Shown here piece after piece: positions 1 to 8,645 of a stretch of DNA of 64,000 bases. The translations under genes were made by a program, and so were the position numbers. The DNA is taken from positions 1,054,675-1,118,674 of the forward strand of contig NZ_JAUCBP010000007.1 in assembly GCF_030362855.1 (NCBI RefSeq), given 5' to 3'. The stretch is from Neoalteromonas arenosi. GTDB taxonomy: Bacteria; Pseudomonadota; Gammaproteobacteria; Enterobacterales; Alteromonadaceae. Position 1 is the stretch's first letter. The number at the start of each line of letters is the position of its first letter. The notes beneath the pieces are model-generated. The model saw only the letters and a list, made by a program, of their open reading frames with translations, was not told where the DNA came from and searched no databases.

Positions 1-193
1 TATCAACACCTATGAACGCTTTTTAGCCGCAAACAATATTCAGGTTGCCGGAATTGAAACTATCTGGGATGCCGATGGCAAGAGCTACGCCTACGACGTT
101 AATACCAATACAAACTACAATTCCAGCGCAGAGGCAGTCGCAGGACAATACGCGATGCTTGCACTGGCCCGTTATCTTCAGAGTCTGGGTTAA
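1..193 (+). CDS. C-terminal end of an ATP-grasp (RimK-type) ligase, cut by window edge
   Basis: Only the last 63 codons lie in the window, read in the frame that begins at base 2 and stops at the TAA at 191-193. The translation contains YDVNTNTNYN near its end, followed by a short alanine-rich helix ending in ARYLQSLG. An Asp/Asn-rich segment of the form D-x-N-x-N just before the C-terminus is typical of the last lobe of ATP-grasp enzymes of the RimK/alpha-L-glutamate ligase type, where these side chains hold Mg-ATP. Substrate cannot be inferred from this fragment. It converges with the heme-utilization gene hugZ, with only 10 bases between the two stop codons. Confidence 0.6.
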   Translation, partial: INTYERFLAANNIQVAGIETIWDADGKSYAYDVNTNTNYNSSAEAVAGQYAMLALARYLQSLG

Positions 194-203
194 CCCCGAA
201 CGT

Positions 204-947
204 TTATACTGCAGCCTCTAGCTCTGGCTGAACGCCACGCGCCTTTTTTGTTAGCACAACCATTGCGTGGCGTAAATCACTGGGTTGCTGCAGTTCTTGC
301 TCATAGGGAATGAACAGCGTTTTCACACCGTTGGATAAATGAAAACCTTCCTGAAAGATACTTAGCATTTGCGGCTCGCTAGTGCTGTTAGATTGCATCG
401 CGTGCTGATAGATTTCCTGCAACGCGTCCATGTGGTCGTCATGCATGTGCTCGATGGCACCTAACTCGTTTGCACTCATATCAATAAAGCTATCGCGCCA
501 CATATCTTCGGCAAACCAAAAGATCTCGCCAAAACCACCGATGTAACGCACACGTGTTGTCTTAATGGTGTAGAACCTAAAGTCATGCGCCTTTTTATAG
601 GCTCGCGCCTGTGGGAATAAGCGATAATAACGCTCGATATCCGCATCACTCACAGTGTCGGCTTCAGCCAAGCCCAATATCGTCACGCGAGCGGTCGCTT
701 GAGAATCCTCGGCACTACCGTCGTTGATGCATAGACTCACTTTGGGATCAGCCTTCATATTGCGAGCATGTTGCGCAATATCTGAGGCATAGATCACCAA
801 GTCCCCATTGCCAAGCAACATAAAAGGCGTAACTGAACCAAAGGGGTAACCGGCAACCGAGATACTTATCGTCGATAAGATCCCGCTGTGTTGATTGCGC
901 ATTAACATGCGTGCGTCGCGGATAGCTGTAGTAACTTTTTCTGACAT
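204..947 (-). CDS. hugZ: HugZ-type heme utilization protein (PNPOx-like fold)
   Basis: A 247-residue protein of the pyridoxamine-phosphate-oxidase-like split-barrel family. The N-terminal half has the pattern SGILSTIS...GYPFGSVTPF and ARNMKADPKVSL. The C-terminal half has the DHMDALQEI helix found in HugZ/HutZ-type proteins, which bind heme and support its use as an iron source in the cytoplasm. The ATG at 947 is preferred over the longer reading frame (from 1013) because GAGGGA precedes it by a few bases and because this start lies just after the hmuV stop codon at 955. It is the last gene of the hmuT-hmuU-hmuV-hugZ unit, so it is probably Fur-controlled. The family call is strong; the chemistry (degradation versus binding) is inferred. 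Confidence 0.85.
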   Translation of the reverse strand: MSEKVTTAIRDARMLMRNQHSGILSTISISVAGYPFGSVTPFMLLGNGDLVIYASDIAQHARNMKADPKVSLCINDGSAEDSQATARVTILGLAEADTVSDADIERYYRLFPQARAYKKAHDFRFYTIKTTRVRYIGGFGEIFWFAEDMWRDSFIDMSANELGAIEHMHDDHMDALQEIYQHAMQSNSTSEPQMLSIFQEGFHLSNGVKTLFIPYEQELQQPSDLRHAMVVLTKKARGVQPELEAAV

Positions 948-954
948 ATTTCCC

Positions 955-1725
955 TCATAAACTAAAAGACATGACGCCACGCTTTTCATCGTGTACGACC
1001 TGTCCATTGACATTAAAACATTGGTTTAAATTGGTTTGGGTAAAGACTTCGTTGGTTTTGCCAGCAGCGAGACACTGGCCTTGCTTCAGCAATAGCATCT
1101 CATCGCAGTACTTGGCTGCAACATTGAGATCGTGCTCAACAACTATGACACTGCCACCAGCGGCTACAAATTTGCGTAAGTATTGATAGAGCTTTTGACT
1201 TTGATTGATATCCAAAGCCGAGCCTGGCTCATCGAGCAGTAAGAGCTTGCCATCTAGTTGTTGATGATCGAGTAACTGACACCACGCTCTGGCCAGCTCG
1301 ACACGCTGGTATTCGCCGCCGGATAGTTCGTCCAATCGTTTGAACATCATCGCGATTAAATCCAGCTCATTAATCACGTGCTGCACATGCTGCTCTGCAC
1401 TGGATTGTGATTCAGTGTAATGTACTCGCGCCAGCAATAGATACTCGACAACCGGTAATGCTAATCGCTGTGTACCATGTTGCGCCATATAGGCCCGGCG
1501 CAGCGCCAACTCCTGAAGTGTCCACTCAGACAATGCGACACCTTGAAAATCTACTCGCCCAACATCGGGTTTAACGATACCTAGCAGACCTTTCAATAAC
1601 GTTGACTTGCCCGCCCCGTTCGCACCGATAATGCTGGTTATCTTGCCCTGCGCAAATTGCCACGACACATAACGCAGTAGTGTGTTTTTACCGATGCTGT
1701 AACTGATATTGTGGCAATCAAGCAT
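955..1725 (-). CDS. hmuV: Heme ABC transporter ATP-binding protein HmuV
   Basis: A 256-residue ABC ATPase that powers heme import across the inner membrane. It has a Walker A motif (GANGAGKST, residues ~33-41), the signature LSGGEYQRVELARAW, Walker B LLLLDEPGSALD and the H-loop histidine in VIVVEHDLN. Length and order fit the FecE/HmuV class. Its start overlaps the 3' end of the permease gene by 8 bases, which indicates tight translational coupling. The hugZ gene follows after 7 bases. Neighbouring permease, binding protein and TonB receptor make heme the most likely substrate, rather than a siderophore or cobalamin. Confidence 0.9.
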   Translation of the reverse strand: MLDCHNISYSIGKNTLLRYVSWQFAQGKITSIIGANGAGKSTLLKGLLGIVKPDVGRVDFQGVALSEWTLQELALRRAYMAQHGTQRLALPVVEYLLLARVHYTESQSSAEQHVQHVINELDLIAMMFKRLDELSGGEYQRVELARAWCQLLDHQQLDGKLLLLDEPGSALDINQSQKLYQYLRKFVAAGGSVIVVEHDLNVAAKYCDEMLLLKQGQCLAAGKTNEVFTQTNLNQCFNVNGQVVHDEKRGVMSFSL

Positions 1726-2749
1726 GACTAAACCTTCTTTTTTCTCGCAGTATTAGCCACAAAAAGAACGGCACGCCTAGGGCAGAGGTGAGCAAGCCTA
1801 TCGGCAACTCAGCGGGTACGATGATGACTCGCGCTGCAACGTCAGCCAGAGTGACCAATGCGCCACCAACAATAGTGACAATCGGCAGTAAAATGCGTAG
1901 TTGCGTACCCACCAGCATGCGGCAAATATGCGGCACAACTAGCCCCACAAAGCCAACGATGCCGGTAAAGCACACACAAATGGCGGTAACAAACGCCACT
2001 GTAATCAGCAGTACGCGTTTTAATTTATCCACATGAACGCCTTGGAAGCGCGCGTGCTGCTCACCGATTTGCAGCAACATAATTGCATTGGCGTGGCGCC
2101 AAAATACGCATAACGCAATTAACACCAGGGTGCCGGCTAATAATGCTTTAGACCAATCAATGCCGCTGTAGCTACCGAGTTGCCAAAATGTGATTAGACG
2201 CAAGGTGTTGTCATCGGCAACAAAGGTAATTAATCCCAATAATGTTGCAGCACCGGCGTTGATGGCGACACCAGAGAGAATTAATACCAGTGTGTTAATC
2301 GAGCCTTTATAATTAGCAATCGCCAGCAAGAGAAACAATGCCAATGCAGCACCAACAAACGCCATCGCGGGAATAAAAAACAGTGTGAGGGTGGCATTAA
2401 TAACCATGCTACTGGAGAGTAAAATAGCCAAAGATGCAAATAAGGCTGCGCCCGAAGCGACACCCACTAACCCAGGATCGGCAAGCGGATTGCGACAGAT
2501 GGCTTGCAAGACCAAGCCACAGATTGCCAGTCCAGCGCCTGTTGCTACAGTCATCAGTGCTCGCGGTGCGCGAATTTCAGTAATAATGCGTTGTTCAAGC
2601 TCACTTAGCGCGTCCAACAGATCGATTGCCATCGCGCCTTGTGTTAATGACAACATTACGCTGAGCACTAATACGCCAGCAAGCCAAAGGTGCAGTGTTC
2701 GAAAACGTTGCTGCTGGGCAATCCGCCATTGAGCGATATTAATCTGCAT
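1718..2749 (-). CDS. hmuU: Heme ABC transporter permease HmuU (FecCD family)
   Basis: A polytopic inner-membrane permease of about 343 residues in the FecCD/BtuC family. Family signatures include EIRAPRALMTVATGAGLAIC near the N-terminus, GLVLQAICRNPLADPGLVG, and FVGLVVPHICRMLVG. About ten hydrophobic segments fit the fold. The reading frame can be extended to 2794, but ATG 2749 (MQINIAQW) is the likelier start. It overlaps the end of the periplasmic binding-protein gene by 11 bases, and the longer form would add a charged leader unlike the family. It works with HmuV on the cytoplasmic side and receives heme from the binding protein HmuT. Confidence 0.9.
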   Translation of the reverse strand: MQINIAQWRIAQQQRFRTLHLWLAGVLVLSVMLSLTQGAMAIDLLDALSELEQRIITEIRAPRALMTVATGAGLAICGLVLQAICRNPLADPGLVGVASGAALFASLAILLSSSMVINATLTLFFIPAMAFVGAALALFLLLAIANYKGSINTLVLILSGVAINAGAATLLGLITFVADDNTLRLITFWQLGSYSGIDWSKALLAGTLVLIALCVFWRHANAIMLLQIGEQHARFQGVHVDKLKRVLLITVAFVTAICVCFTGIVGFVGLVVPHICRMLVGTQLRILLPIVTIVGGALVTLADVAARVIIVPAELPIGLLTSALGVPFFLWLILREKRRFSHA

Positions 2750-3560
2750 ACTGCACCAATAACTCGTGGGTATGAGCGATAGCCTGCGGTACACGCGGCG
2801 TTAGGCCCATGAACAGCAGCGAATCAACCTTATGTAACTGGCAACCTCTGCTGTCTGCCCACAATGCCAGTTGCGGTTCCTGACACAAAAGCTCGACGCT
2901 TGTGTCAGTACTGGTGTGGCTTGCTAATAGAATAATATCGGGATTCTCGGCCGCTAAGATTTCCGCTGATACGGTTTTAAAACCGCTCAGTGAAACAAAG
3001 GGATTACGCAGATCTAGCTGTTCAAAGATAAGCTGCGGCATTGTGTCACTGCCTGCGGCAACTAAGCCTCGCTCGCCCGCCGAAAGTAAAAACACTACTG
3101 ACTTCCCTGCCACCGAAGTCAGCTGTTGTAGTGCGGCTAGCTCCGCTTGAATTTGGGTGATTAATTGCTCCCCTTGCGCCTGCTTGTCGGTCACTTCAGC
3201 GACTTGTTGGATTGTCGTATACAGGCCCGTCAGTGACTTAGGGTTATTAATAACGGTGGTTTTAAGCCCCAAACTATCGAGCTGGTTTAGCACCGCTTGT
3301 GGGCCAGTACCATTGAGTACCAATAGTTGTTGTGGTTGTACGGAAAGGATCCCTTCAACATTGAGCGCGCGGTAATAACCGATATCAGGTAGCGCCCGAG
3401 CCTGTACTGGATAATGGCTGCTACTGTCGACGCCGACCAACTGGTTACCAGCACCCAGCGCAAACACAATCTCTGTCAAACTGCCACCGGCTGAAACCAA
3501 ACGCTCAGCGTTTGCAAAGACACTTAGGTTCAATGCAACAAGTATGAGTAAACAACGCAC
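2739..3560 (-). CDS. hmuT: Periplasmic heme-binding protein HmuT
   Basis: A 273-residue ABC-type binding protein of the TroA/BtuF fold. Residues 1-18 form a signal peptide ending in FANA. The mature protein begins RLVSAGGSLTEIVFALG, followed by LVGVDSSSHYP and YYRALNVEGILSVQPQ, the usual start of hemin-binding HmuT proteins. It is the first gene of the import operon. Its start is 29 bases from a Fur box shared with the divergent receptor gene. The ribosome-binding region (GGAGATAAAT on the coding strand) is good. The protein should shuttle heme from the outer-membrane receptor to HmuUV. Confidence 0.9.
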   Translation of the reverse strand: MRCLLILVALNLSVFANAERLVSAGGSLTEIVFALGAGNQLVGVDSSSHYPVQARALPDIGYYRALNVEGILSVQPQQLLVLNGTGPQAVLNQLDSLGLKTTVINNPKSLTGLYTTIQQVAEVTDKQAQGEQLITQIQAELAALQQLTSVAGKSVVFLLSAGERGLVAAGSDTMPQLIFEQLDLRNPFVSLSGFKTVSAEILAAENPDIILLASHTSTDTSVELLCQEPQLALWADSRGCQLHKVDSLLFMGLTPRVPQAIAHTHELLVQYAD

Positions 3561-3589
3561 ATTTATCTCCTTTCAAACTCATTGTTGCA

Positions 3590-3608
3590 AATGATAACGA
3601 TTATCATT
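3590..3608. promoter_or_regulatory. Fur box between hmuT and the TonB receptor
   Basis: The 19-bp sequence AATGATAACGATTATCATT has perfect 8-base arms (AATGATAA / TTATCATT) around a 3-base centre, closely matching the classical Fur operator. It lies 29 bases before hmuT and 44 bases before the receptor start, so it can repress both divergent promoters when iron is sufficient. This is read directly from the sequence; binding itself is inferred. Confidence 0.9.
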
Positions 3609-3652
3609 AGCATTGTCACGTCGAATAATAATCAATTTTAGTTAGGAAGCAA

Positions 3653-5869
3653 ATGATGAATGTAAACCCCGTGACAAAATCGATCCGTCAGGCAATACCG
3701 CTTTTAACCGTTGGAGCTATGTCACTGGCAATGGATGTACATGCCGCAGGAGTGGCCGGCGCAGATATGGGTGTTGAAACGATTGTTATTACCGCTACGC
3801 GCTCTGCGCGAGAGATCAATGAAATTGCTGCTAATATCACCAGTATTGATGCCGAGCGCGTTGATGCAATCGCAGCGAGTGATATACGTGACCTACTCCG
3901 CTATGAGCCGGGTGTCACTGTTGAGGGGAGTGGTCGTTATGGGATTTCAGACATCAACATCCGCGGTATCAATGGTGACCGCGTACTGATCTTACTTGAT
4001 GGTATCCCCGTTGCAGATGAATTCAGTTTTGGCCCAAACTTATCCGCACGCCGCGACTTTATCGATGTGGATTTGATCAAACAAGTGGATGTGATCCGCG
4101 GCCCAGCTTCTACGCTCTACGGCAGTGATGCAATTGGTGGTGTGGTAGCGTTTACCAGTAAAGATCCCAGTGACTTGGTCGAACCCGGCGAATCATTCGC
4201 AGGCCGCGCCAAAGTCGGTTATATCTCGCAATCCAGTCAATCATTTGTTAATTTGCAGCTCGCTGGCGTCAATGGCGATTGGCAATGGTTGGTAAACACG
4301 GGTTATCGCGACCAAGCAGAAACTGACACCTACTTTGACAGCCCATTAGATGGTGCACAACGCCAAGCCAACCCGCAGGATGGCTCAACCACTAATGGCT
4401 CAGTTAAGCTGATTTGGACACCAGGTACTGAGCACCGCCTAACGTTAGTCGGTGAAACTTTCAAAGCCGAGCTATACACCGACATTACATCAGACATTGG
4501 CACTGCCTTTATCCGCGGCGTACCAACGACTACAACAGCCAGTACCGGTGACGATGAGCGCAGCCGCGAGCGCATCTCTTTGCACTATAGCTATGCGCCC
4601 GAAGACGCCTTTTTCAATCGCTTTACATTTGATACCTATAGTCAGTCATCAGAAACGCTGCAACATTCTGAAATTGTTCGAACCGCACCAACGGCATTTT
4701 CTAGAACTCGTGATAGTTATTTCTCGCAAGATACGTTGGGCGTTCTATCGCAAATTGATTTCCAGTTTGAAGGCGCTTTAGAGCACTATTTAATTGCCGG
4801 CTTTGAATGGCAAGAGACTGACTCTGAATCGCTGCGTGAAGGTCTAACACTGGATCCAACAGGCGCAGTGGTTCCAGAGTTTAGTGTTTTTCCAGCGCGA
4901 GACTTTCCTGTATCTACGCTCACAGAATTTGCTTTTTACGTGCAAGACGAAATTCAATTATTCGATGGCACGCTTACCCTGAGCCCTGGTATTCGCTATG
5001 ACAAATTTGACCTAGAAGCGAACGCTGACGATATTTTTGTCAATGCTAACCCGGGTGTAACAGTTGCTGATTTTGACGATAGCGAACTATCCACCAAGCT
5101 GGGTATGGTTTATCAGCTCTCACCCGACGCTAATATCTGGACACAATGGTCAGAGGGTTTCCGCATTCCGCCCATGGACGATATAAATGTCGGCTTTACT
5201 AACTTTGCCGGCGGTTACACGTCGTTAGCAAACCCAGACTTGCGCTCAGAGCGCGTGCAAAGCATTGAGGTTGGGTATCGTCAGAGTTTCGACAATTTAT
5301 CAGTGTCAATTAGCGCCTATCAAAACGACTACCAAGACTTCATCGAATCACTGGCAGTATTAGGGTTTAACCCAATGACGGGTTTAGTGGAGTTTCAAGC
5401 CCGCAATGTTGAAGATGTCGAGATCAAAGGCGTCGATGTGAGCTTGAGTTACTACTTAGATGACTGGCAAATGCGCTTAGCGTCGAGTTGGCAAGACAGC
5501 GAAGACAAAGCGACTGGCGAAGAGCTCGACTCGGTGTTGCCAGCTCAAACCGTCGTGGGTATTCAATACGGGCAAATTGATGCGCCGTGGCGTGTCGAGA
5601 TAGTCGGTACCTATACTCAAGATGCCAACGTTATAACCCCAGAAGATGGTCAGCCTGAGCCGTTTGTCGCGCCTAGCGCTACGCTAATTGACTTACTGGC
5701 CCACTATCAAATCAGCGATAATCTGCGCATTAACGCTGGTATTTTTAACCTTACTGATAAGCAATATTGGTACGCGTCGGAAGTACGTGGCAGAACAGCC
5801 GCAGAAAACTTGGATAGATTCACGGCACCCGGTAGAAACTATTCGGTAAATATCGTTTATACGTTTTAA
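3653..5869 (+). CDS. TonB-dependent heme/hemoglobin receptor
   Basis: A 738-residue outer-membrane receptor. An N-terminal signal sequence ends near VHAAG. A TonB box (ETIVITATR) is followed by the plug domain, with VLILLDGIPV and VIRGPASTLYGSDAIGG. A long beta-barrel ends in a terminal phenylalanine (NIVYTF). The heme-receptor signatures FRAP and NPNL appear in variant form as FRIP (503-506) and NPDL (527-530). It is divergent from hmuTUV-hugZ across a Fur box, which supports heme or hemoprotein uptake. Two ATG codons stand in tandem at the start; TAGGA lies a suitable distance upstream. No TonB-ExbB-ExbD genes occur in the window. A hairpin terminator follows. Confidence 0.88.
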   Translation: MMNVNPVTKSIRQAIPLLTVGAMSLAMDVHAAGVAGADMGVETIVITATRSAREINEIAANITSIDAERVDAIAASDIRDLLRYEPGVTVEGSGRYGISDINIRGINGDRVLILLDGIPVADEFSFGPNLSARRDFIDVDLIKQVDVIRGPASTLYGSDAIGGVVAFTSKDPSDLVEPGESFAGRAKVGYISQSSQSFVNLQLAGVNGDWQWLVNTGYRDQAETDTYFDSPLDGAQRQANPQDGSTTNGSVKLIWTPGTEHRLTLVGETFKAELYTDITSDIGTAFIRGVPTTTTASTGDDERSRERISLHYSYAPEDAFFNRFTFDTYSQSSETLQHSEIVRTAPTAFSRTRDSYFSQDTLGVLSQIDFQFEGALEHYLIAGFEWQETDSESLREGLTLDPTGAVVPEFSVFPARDFPVSTLTEFAFYVQDEIQLFDGTLTLSPGIRYDKFDLEANADDIFVNANPGVTVADFDDSELSTKLGMVYQLSPDANIWTQWSEGFRIPPMDDINVGFTNFAGGYTSLANPDLRSERVQSIEVGYRQSFDNLSVSISAYQNDYQDFIESLAVLGFNPMTGLVEFQARNVEDVEIKGVDVSLSYYLDDWQMRLASSWQDSEDKATGEELDSVLPAQTVVGIQYGQIDAPWRVEIVGTYTQDANVITPEDGQPEPFVAPSATLIDLLAHYQISDNLRINAGIFNLTDKQYWYASEVRGRTAAENLDRFTAPGRNYSVNIVYTF

Positions 5870-5896
5870 TCTAGCGCTCTCACCGCTCGTGCTAGA

Positions 5897-5921
5897 AGGG
5901 AGCCCTTGTGGCTCCTCTTTT
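5897..5921 (+). terminator. Rho-independent terminator after the heme receptor
   Basis: GGAGCC (5899-5904) and GGCTCC (5910-5915) form a 6-bp stem with a 5-base loop, followed by TCTTTT. It lies 30 bases after the receptor stop codon and abuts the end of the convergent gene at 5920. Confidence 0.75.
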
Positions 5922-6426
5922 AGCGCTCGTCAAAAAACATCGACACCAGCACCGCAGCTAACGCGGTCGAGAAAATAACGATAGTCACACCAATATTAAT
6001 CAGTGGGATAGATGTCATATAGAAGTCAGCTAAGTAATCAGTTTCTGTAACGACCTGATCGATATAACCCAGTATTTGAATAACAGCCATGGTGATAAAA
6101 GCACCGGCCATCACCTTGGATGCCGTATCGAACTTGAGGTTGTCGCGTTTGCTCAGCCCAATCACAATAAGTACCATCATAATGTCAGTAAGCGCAAACC
6201 CGAAATACCAGAGATTTCTGACTAGGCCGCGATATTCTTCATTCTGAGCGAGAGCAAGAAGCTGGTTTTGATACAGTATGTGCAGTGGTGAGAGCAACAA
6301 AATGCCGATACACATGTACACGAAAGTATCGGCAGCTCTGAATTTGAGGATATAGGCCATACATGCAAAGAGTTGAATATATAGCCCATATTCTTGGATG
6401 TAATCTTTAATCGAGTCTAGATCCAT
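5920..6426 (-). CDS. Multi-pass membrane protein of unknown function
   Basis: I do not recognise this 168-residue protein. It is largely hydrophobic, with about five membrane-spanning stretches: around IQLFACMAYILKF, FVYMCIGILLLSPL, LWYFGFALTDIMMVLIVIGL, AGAFITMAVIQIL, and a long C-terminal one ending VLVSMFFDER. The ATG at 6426 (MDLDSIKDY) is chosen because it begins 4 bases after the stop of the upstream small gene. The frame could be extended to 6471, but that would run over the upstream gene. Its own Shine-Dalgarno is weak, so it is probably translated by coupling to the small secreted peptide gene. Confidence 0.6.
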   Translation of the reverse strand: MDLDSIKDYIQEYGLYIQLFACMAYILKFRAADTFVYMCIGILLLSPLHILYQNQLLALAQNEEYRGLVRNLWYFGFALTDIMMVLIVIGLSKRDNLKFDTASKVMAGAFITMAVIQILGYIDQVVTETDYLADFYMTSIPLINIGVTIVIFSTALAAVLVSMFFDER

Positions 6427-6430
6427 ACGA

Positions 6431-6634
6431 CTATTGTGGTGGTCTTTTACCTCCGCCGTTCCCTGCACCATCAGTAGTTACTTTGCACTTATCTGATGTC
6501 GGGAAAAGTTTGCAGTAATCCACTACCTCCTGATTTGCTTCGTTACTCATTGACGTCGGTTTAGTTACCACTGCCTGAGCGATACCTGCAGACAACGCCA
6601 ATACTACCAATACTAAAAGCTTTTTACCTTTCAT
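6431..6634 (-). CDS. Small secreted protein of unknown function
   Basis: A 67-residue predicted precursor. A lysine-rich N-terminus (MKGKK) precedes a hydrophobic core and the cleavage-like site GIAQA. The mature part is about 45 residues, with only two cysteines (YCKLFPTSDKCK), which could form one disulfide, and a glycine-rich, basic tail ending GGGKRPPQ. A good ribosome-binding site (AAGGAG) precedes the ATG. The membrane-protein gene starts 4 bases after its stop. No family is recognised. It may be a secreted partner of that membrane protein, but this rests only on linkage. Confidence 0.6.
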   Translation of the reverse strand: MKGKKLLVLVVLALSAGIAQAVVTKPTSMSNEANQEVVDYCKLFPTSDKCKVTTDGAGNGGGKRPPQ

Positions 6635-6668
6635 TTTATTTTCTCCTTATACCGTCGGAATTAACGGC

Positions 6669-6686
6669 TGCGGTAACTGTACCGCA
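6669..6686. promoter_or_regulatory. 18-bp inverted repeat upstream of the small secreted protein gene
   Basis: TGCGGTA (6669-6675) and TACCGCA (6680-6686) form a perfect 7-bp inverted repeat with a 4-base centre. It lies 35 bases upstream of the start codon at 6634. It could be an operator or a 5' leader hairpin. On the coding strand it is not followed by a T-run, so it is not a plain terminator. The rest of 6635-6909 is A+T-rich with no gene visible. Confidence 0.4.
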
Positions 6687-6909
6687 AAAAGGAGGAACAA
6701 AAGGCATATCAAACAGAATATTTGAATAAACTCAAATACCTGCAGCCTGATACTCATACATTACGTTAGATTTGGCATTAACTAAACATATAATTGCAAG
6801 AGACAAACCTAATCAGTTATTAATTGAGCAATTAGTTACTTGTTTTCGTGAAAAATTTACTCACAAATCAAGTACAATAGCGCTTTAAGTAGAGTAAAAG
6901 GCTATTCAA

Positions 6910-7917
6910 GTGGCGTTACAGTGGTTTCCTGGGCATATGCACAAAGCCCTTAAAGAGATTAAAGAAGCGCTCGATAAGGTAGATATCCTCATCGAGGTTT
7001 TGGATGCGCGTATTCCCTACTCCAGTGAAAACCCAGAAATTGCCAAAATCCGAGGCGACAAACCTTGCCTTAAGATCCTGAACAAATATGACTTGGCAGA
7101 CCCTGAAATTACCGCGCGCTGGCAGGCCCATTTAGAAAGCGAACGCGGTGTTACCACCATTACCACGTCGAGCGACAAACCGGCTGAAAGCAAACAAATC
7201 ATGCAGATTATACGCCGTATCTGCGCCGATAAAGATGCGTCTGTAAAAGCCATTAACGCCATGATCACCGGCATTCCCAATGTAGGTAAGTCGACGTTAA
7301 TCAACATCTTAGCTGGTCGGGTAATTGCTAAAACCGGCAATGAACCGGCGGTCACCAAAGCTCAACAGCGGATTCGGTTAGACAATGGCATTGTGTTGCA
7401 CGACACACCTGGGGTGTTATGGCCAAAACTGGAAAATCCTCATTCAATTTATCGCTTAGCGTCTTCAGGTGCAGTTAAAAACACCGCAATGGAATACGAC
7501 GACGTGGGCTTTTTTGCTGCCGATTATTTGATCAAGGCCTATCCTGAACTGCTAAAGCAAAACTACAAGCTCGACGAAATACCCGATACTGAAATAGAAT
7601 TTTTAGAAGCTGCTGCCCGCAAGCGCGGTGCAATTATGAGTGGCGGTAGAGTAAATCTACACAAAATTTGTGAGGTGCTGCTAACGGAATTGCAGTCAGG
7701 CAAGCTCGGTCGAATTAGCCTTGAAACCCCAGAAATGCTGGCTCGTGAAAAAATCGAGATTGCTGAAGCGGCTGCTAAAAAAGCCGCCGCCAAAGCCAAG
7801 CGCAAACAGCGGTTCAAAGATGGTTCCGCAACACCGGATAGACAAGAGCGCAAAGAAAAGCGCAATCAGAAACGCGCCGAACAAAGCGCGCGCATGAAAA
7901 AGAATCGCGGTCAATGA
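6910..7917 (+). CDS. ylqF: Ribosome biogenesis GTPase YlqF/RbgA family
   Basis: A 335-residue circularly permuted GTPase. The order of G motifs is G4 (NKYD, residues ~58-61), then G1 (GIPNVGKST, ~119-127), then G3 (DTPG, ~164-167), which defines the YlqF/RbgA class that acts in late assembly of the large ribosomal subunit. The N-terminus MALQWFPGHMHKALKEI is typical of the family. The start is GTG with AAAGG upstream. The C-terminal ~60 residues are very rich in lysine, arginine and alanine, suiting rRNA contact. It converges with rlmE, another ribosome maturation gene. Confidence 0.9.
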   Translation: MALQWFPGHMHKALKEIKEALDKVDILIEVLDARIPYSSENPEIAKIRGDKPCLKILNKYDLADPEITARWQAHLESERGVTTITTSSDKPAESKQIMQIIRRICADKDASVKAINAMITGIPNVGKSTLINILAGRVIAKTGNEPAVTKAQQRIRLDNGIVLHDTPGVLWPKLENPHSIYRLASSGAVKNTAMEYDDVGFFAADYLIKAYPELLKQNYKLDEIPDTEIEFLEAAARKRGAIMSGGRVNLHKICEVLLTELQSGKLGRISLETPEMLAREKIEIAEAAAKKAAAKAKRKQRFKDGSATPDRQERKEKRNQKRAEQSARMKKNRGQ

Positions 7918-7929
7918 GTATCTAAAGTG

Positions 7930-8550
7930 TTACGCCCGAAATCCTTTTCCGACTAAATACACCTCGCGCGACCGAGGCCTTGAGGCCGCTGGTTTGCGCA
8001 CAATGACCTTATCGAACGAACGCTGCACGTCTTTGACGTATTCATCGTAGCCCACGCCTTGGAATACTTTCGCGCAGAAGCTCCCGCCGGGTTTTAACAC
8101 ATTACGCGCCATGTCGAGCGCCAACTCAACCAAATACATCGAGGTGTATTGATCGGTGCTTTTAACCCCGCTTAGGTTAGGTGCCATATCGGAAATCACC
8201 GTATCAACCGGGCTACCATCAAGAGCTTGTAGAATTTGGTCATACACAGCCTCTTCTGTGAAGTCGCCTTGAATAAAAGTCACGCCAATGATCGAATCCA
8301 TCGGCAGAATATCCGAAGCAATCACGCGCCCTGACTCACCCACTACCGGCGCTACGATTTGTGACCAGCCTCCCGGCGCCGATCCCAAATCCATCACCAC
8401 CGAACCCGGACGGTACAACTTGTCCTTTTCGTTGATTTCGATGAGCTTGTAGCTGGCGCGGGAGCGATATCCATCCATTTGCGCCTTCTTAACATAAGGG
8501 TCGTTAACGTGCTCATCCAGCCATTTTTTACTGGTCTTTGATCGGGCCAT
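7930..8550 (-). CDS. rlmE: 23S rRNA (U2552-2'-O)-methyltransferase RlmE (FtsJ)
   Basis: A 206-residue protein of the RrmJ/FtsJ family, which methylates the ribose of U2552 in the A-loop of 23S rRNA using S-adenosylmethionine. The SAM-binding motif [11 protein letters not shown] and the K-D-K-E catalytic set are visible: K in RASYKLIE, D in [11 protein letters not shown] in FCAKVFQG, E in SREVYLVG. Length is normal for the family. The neighbours do not include ftsH, which follows it in E. coli. It is divergent from the TrmH-family methyltransferase gene, with about 95 bases between the starts. Confidence 0.93.
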   Translation of the reverse strand: MARSKTSKKWLDEHVNDPYVKKAQMDGYRSRASYKLIEINEKDKLYRPGSVVMDLGSAPGGWSQIVAPVVGESGRVIASDILPMDSIIGVTFIQGDFTEEAVYDQILQALDGSPVDTVISDMAPNLSGVKSTDQYTSMYLVELALDMARNVLKPGGSFCAKVFQGVGYDEYVKDVQRSFDKVIVRKPAASRPRSREVYLVGKGFRA

Positions 8551-8645
8551 TGGGTGTGTCTTCTGTTGGTATCGCTAAAACGGCAAACATTGTATACTCG
8601 CGGGCTAGAATTACAAACCGTTCACCGTACAACAGGCTCCCTTAT

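Noticed and set aside
8538-8645. Longer N-terminus of the TrmH-family protein
   Set aside because: The extension overlaps the rlmE start and promoter region and is not like the family; ATG 8646 fits.
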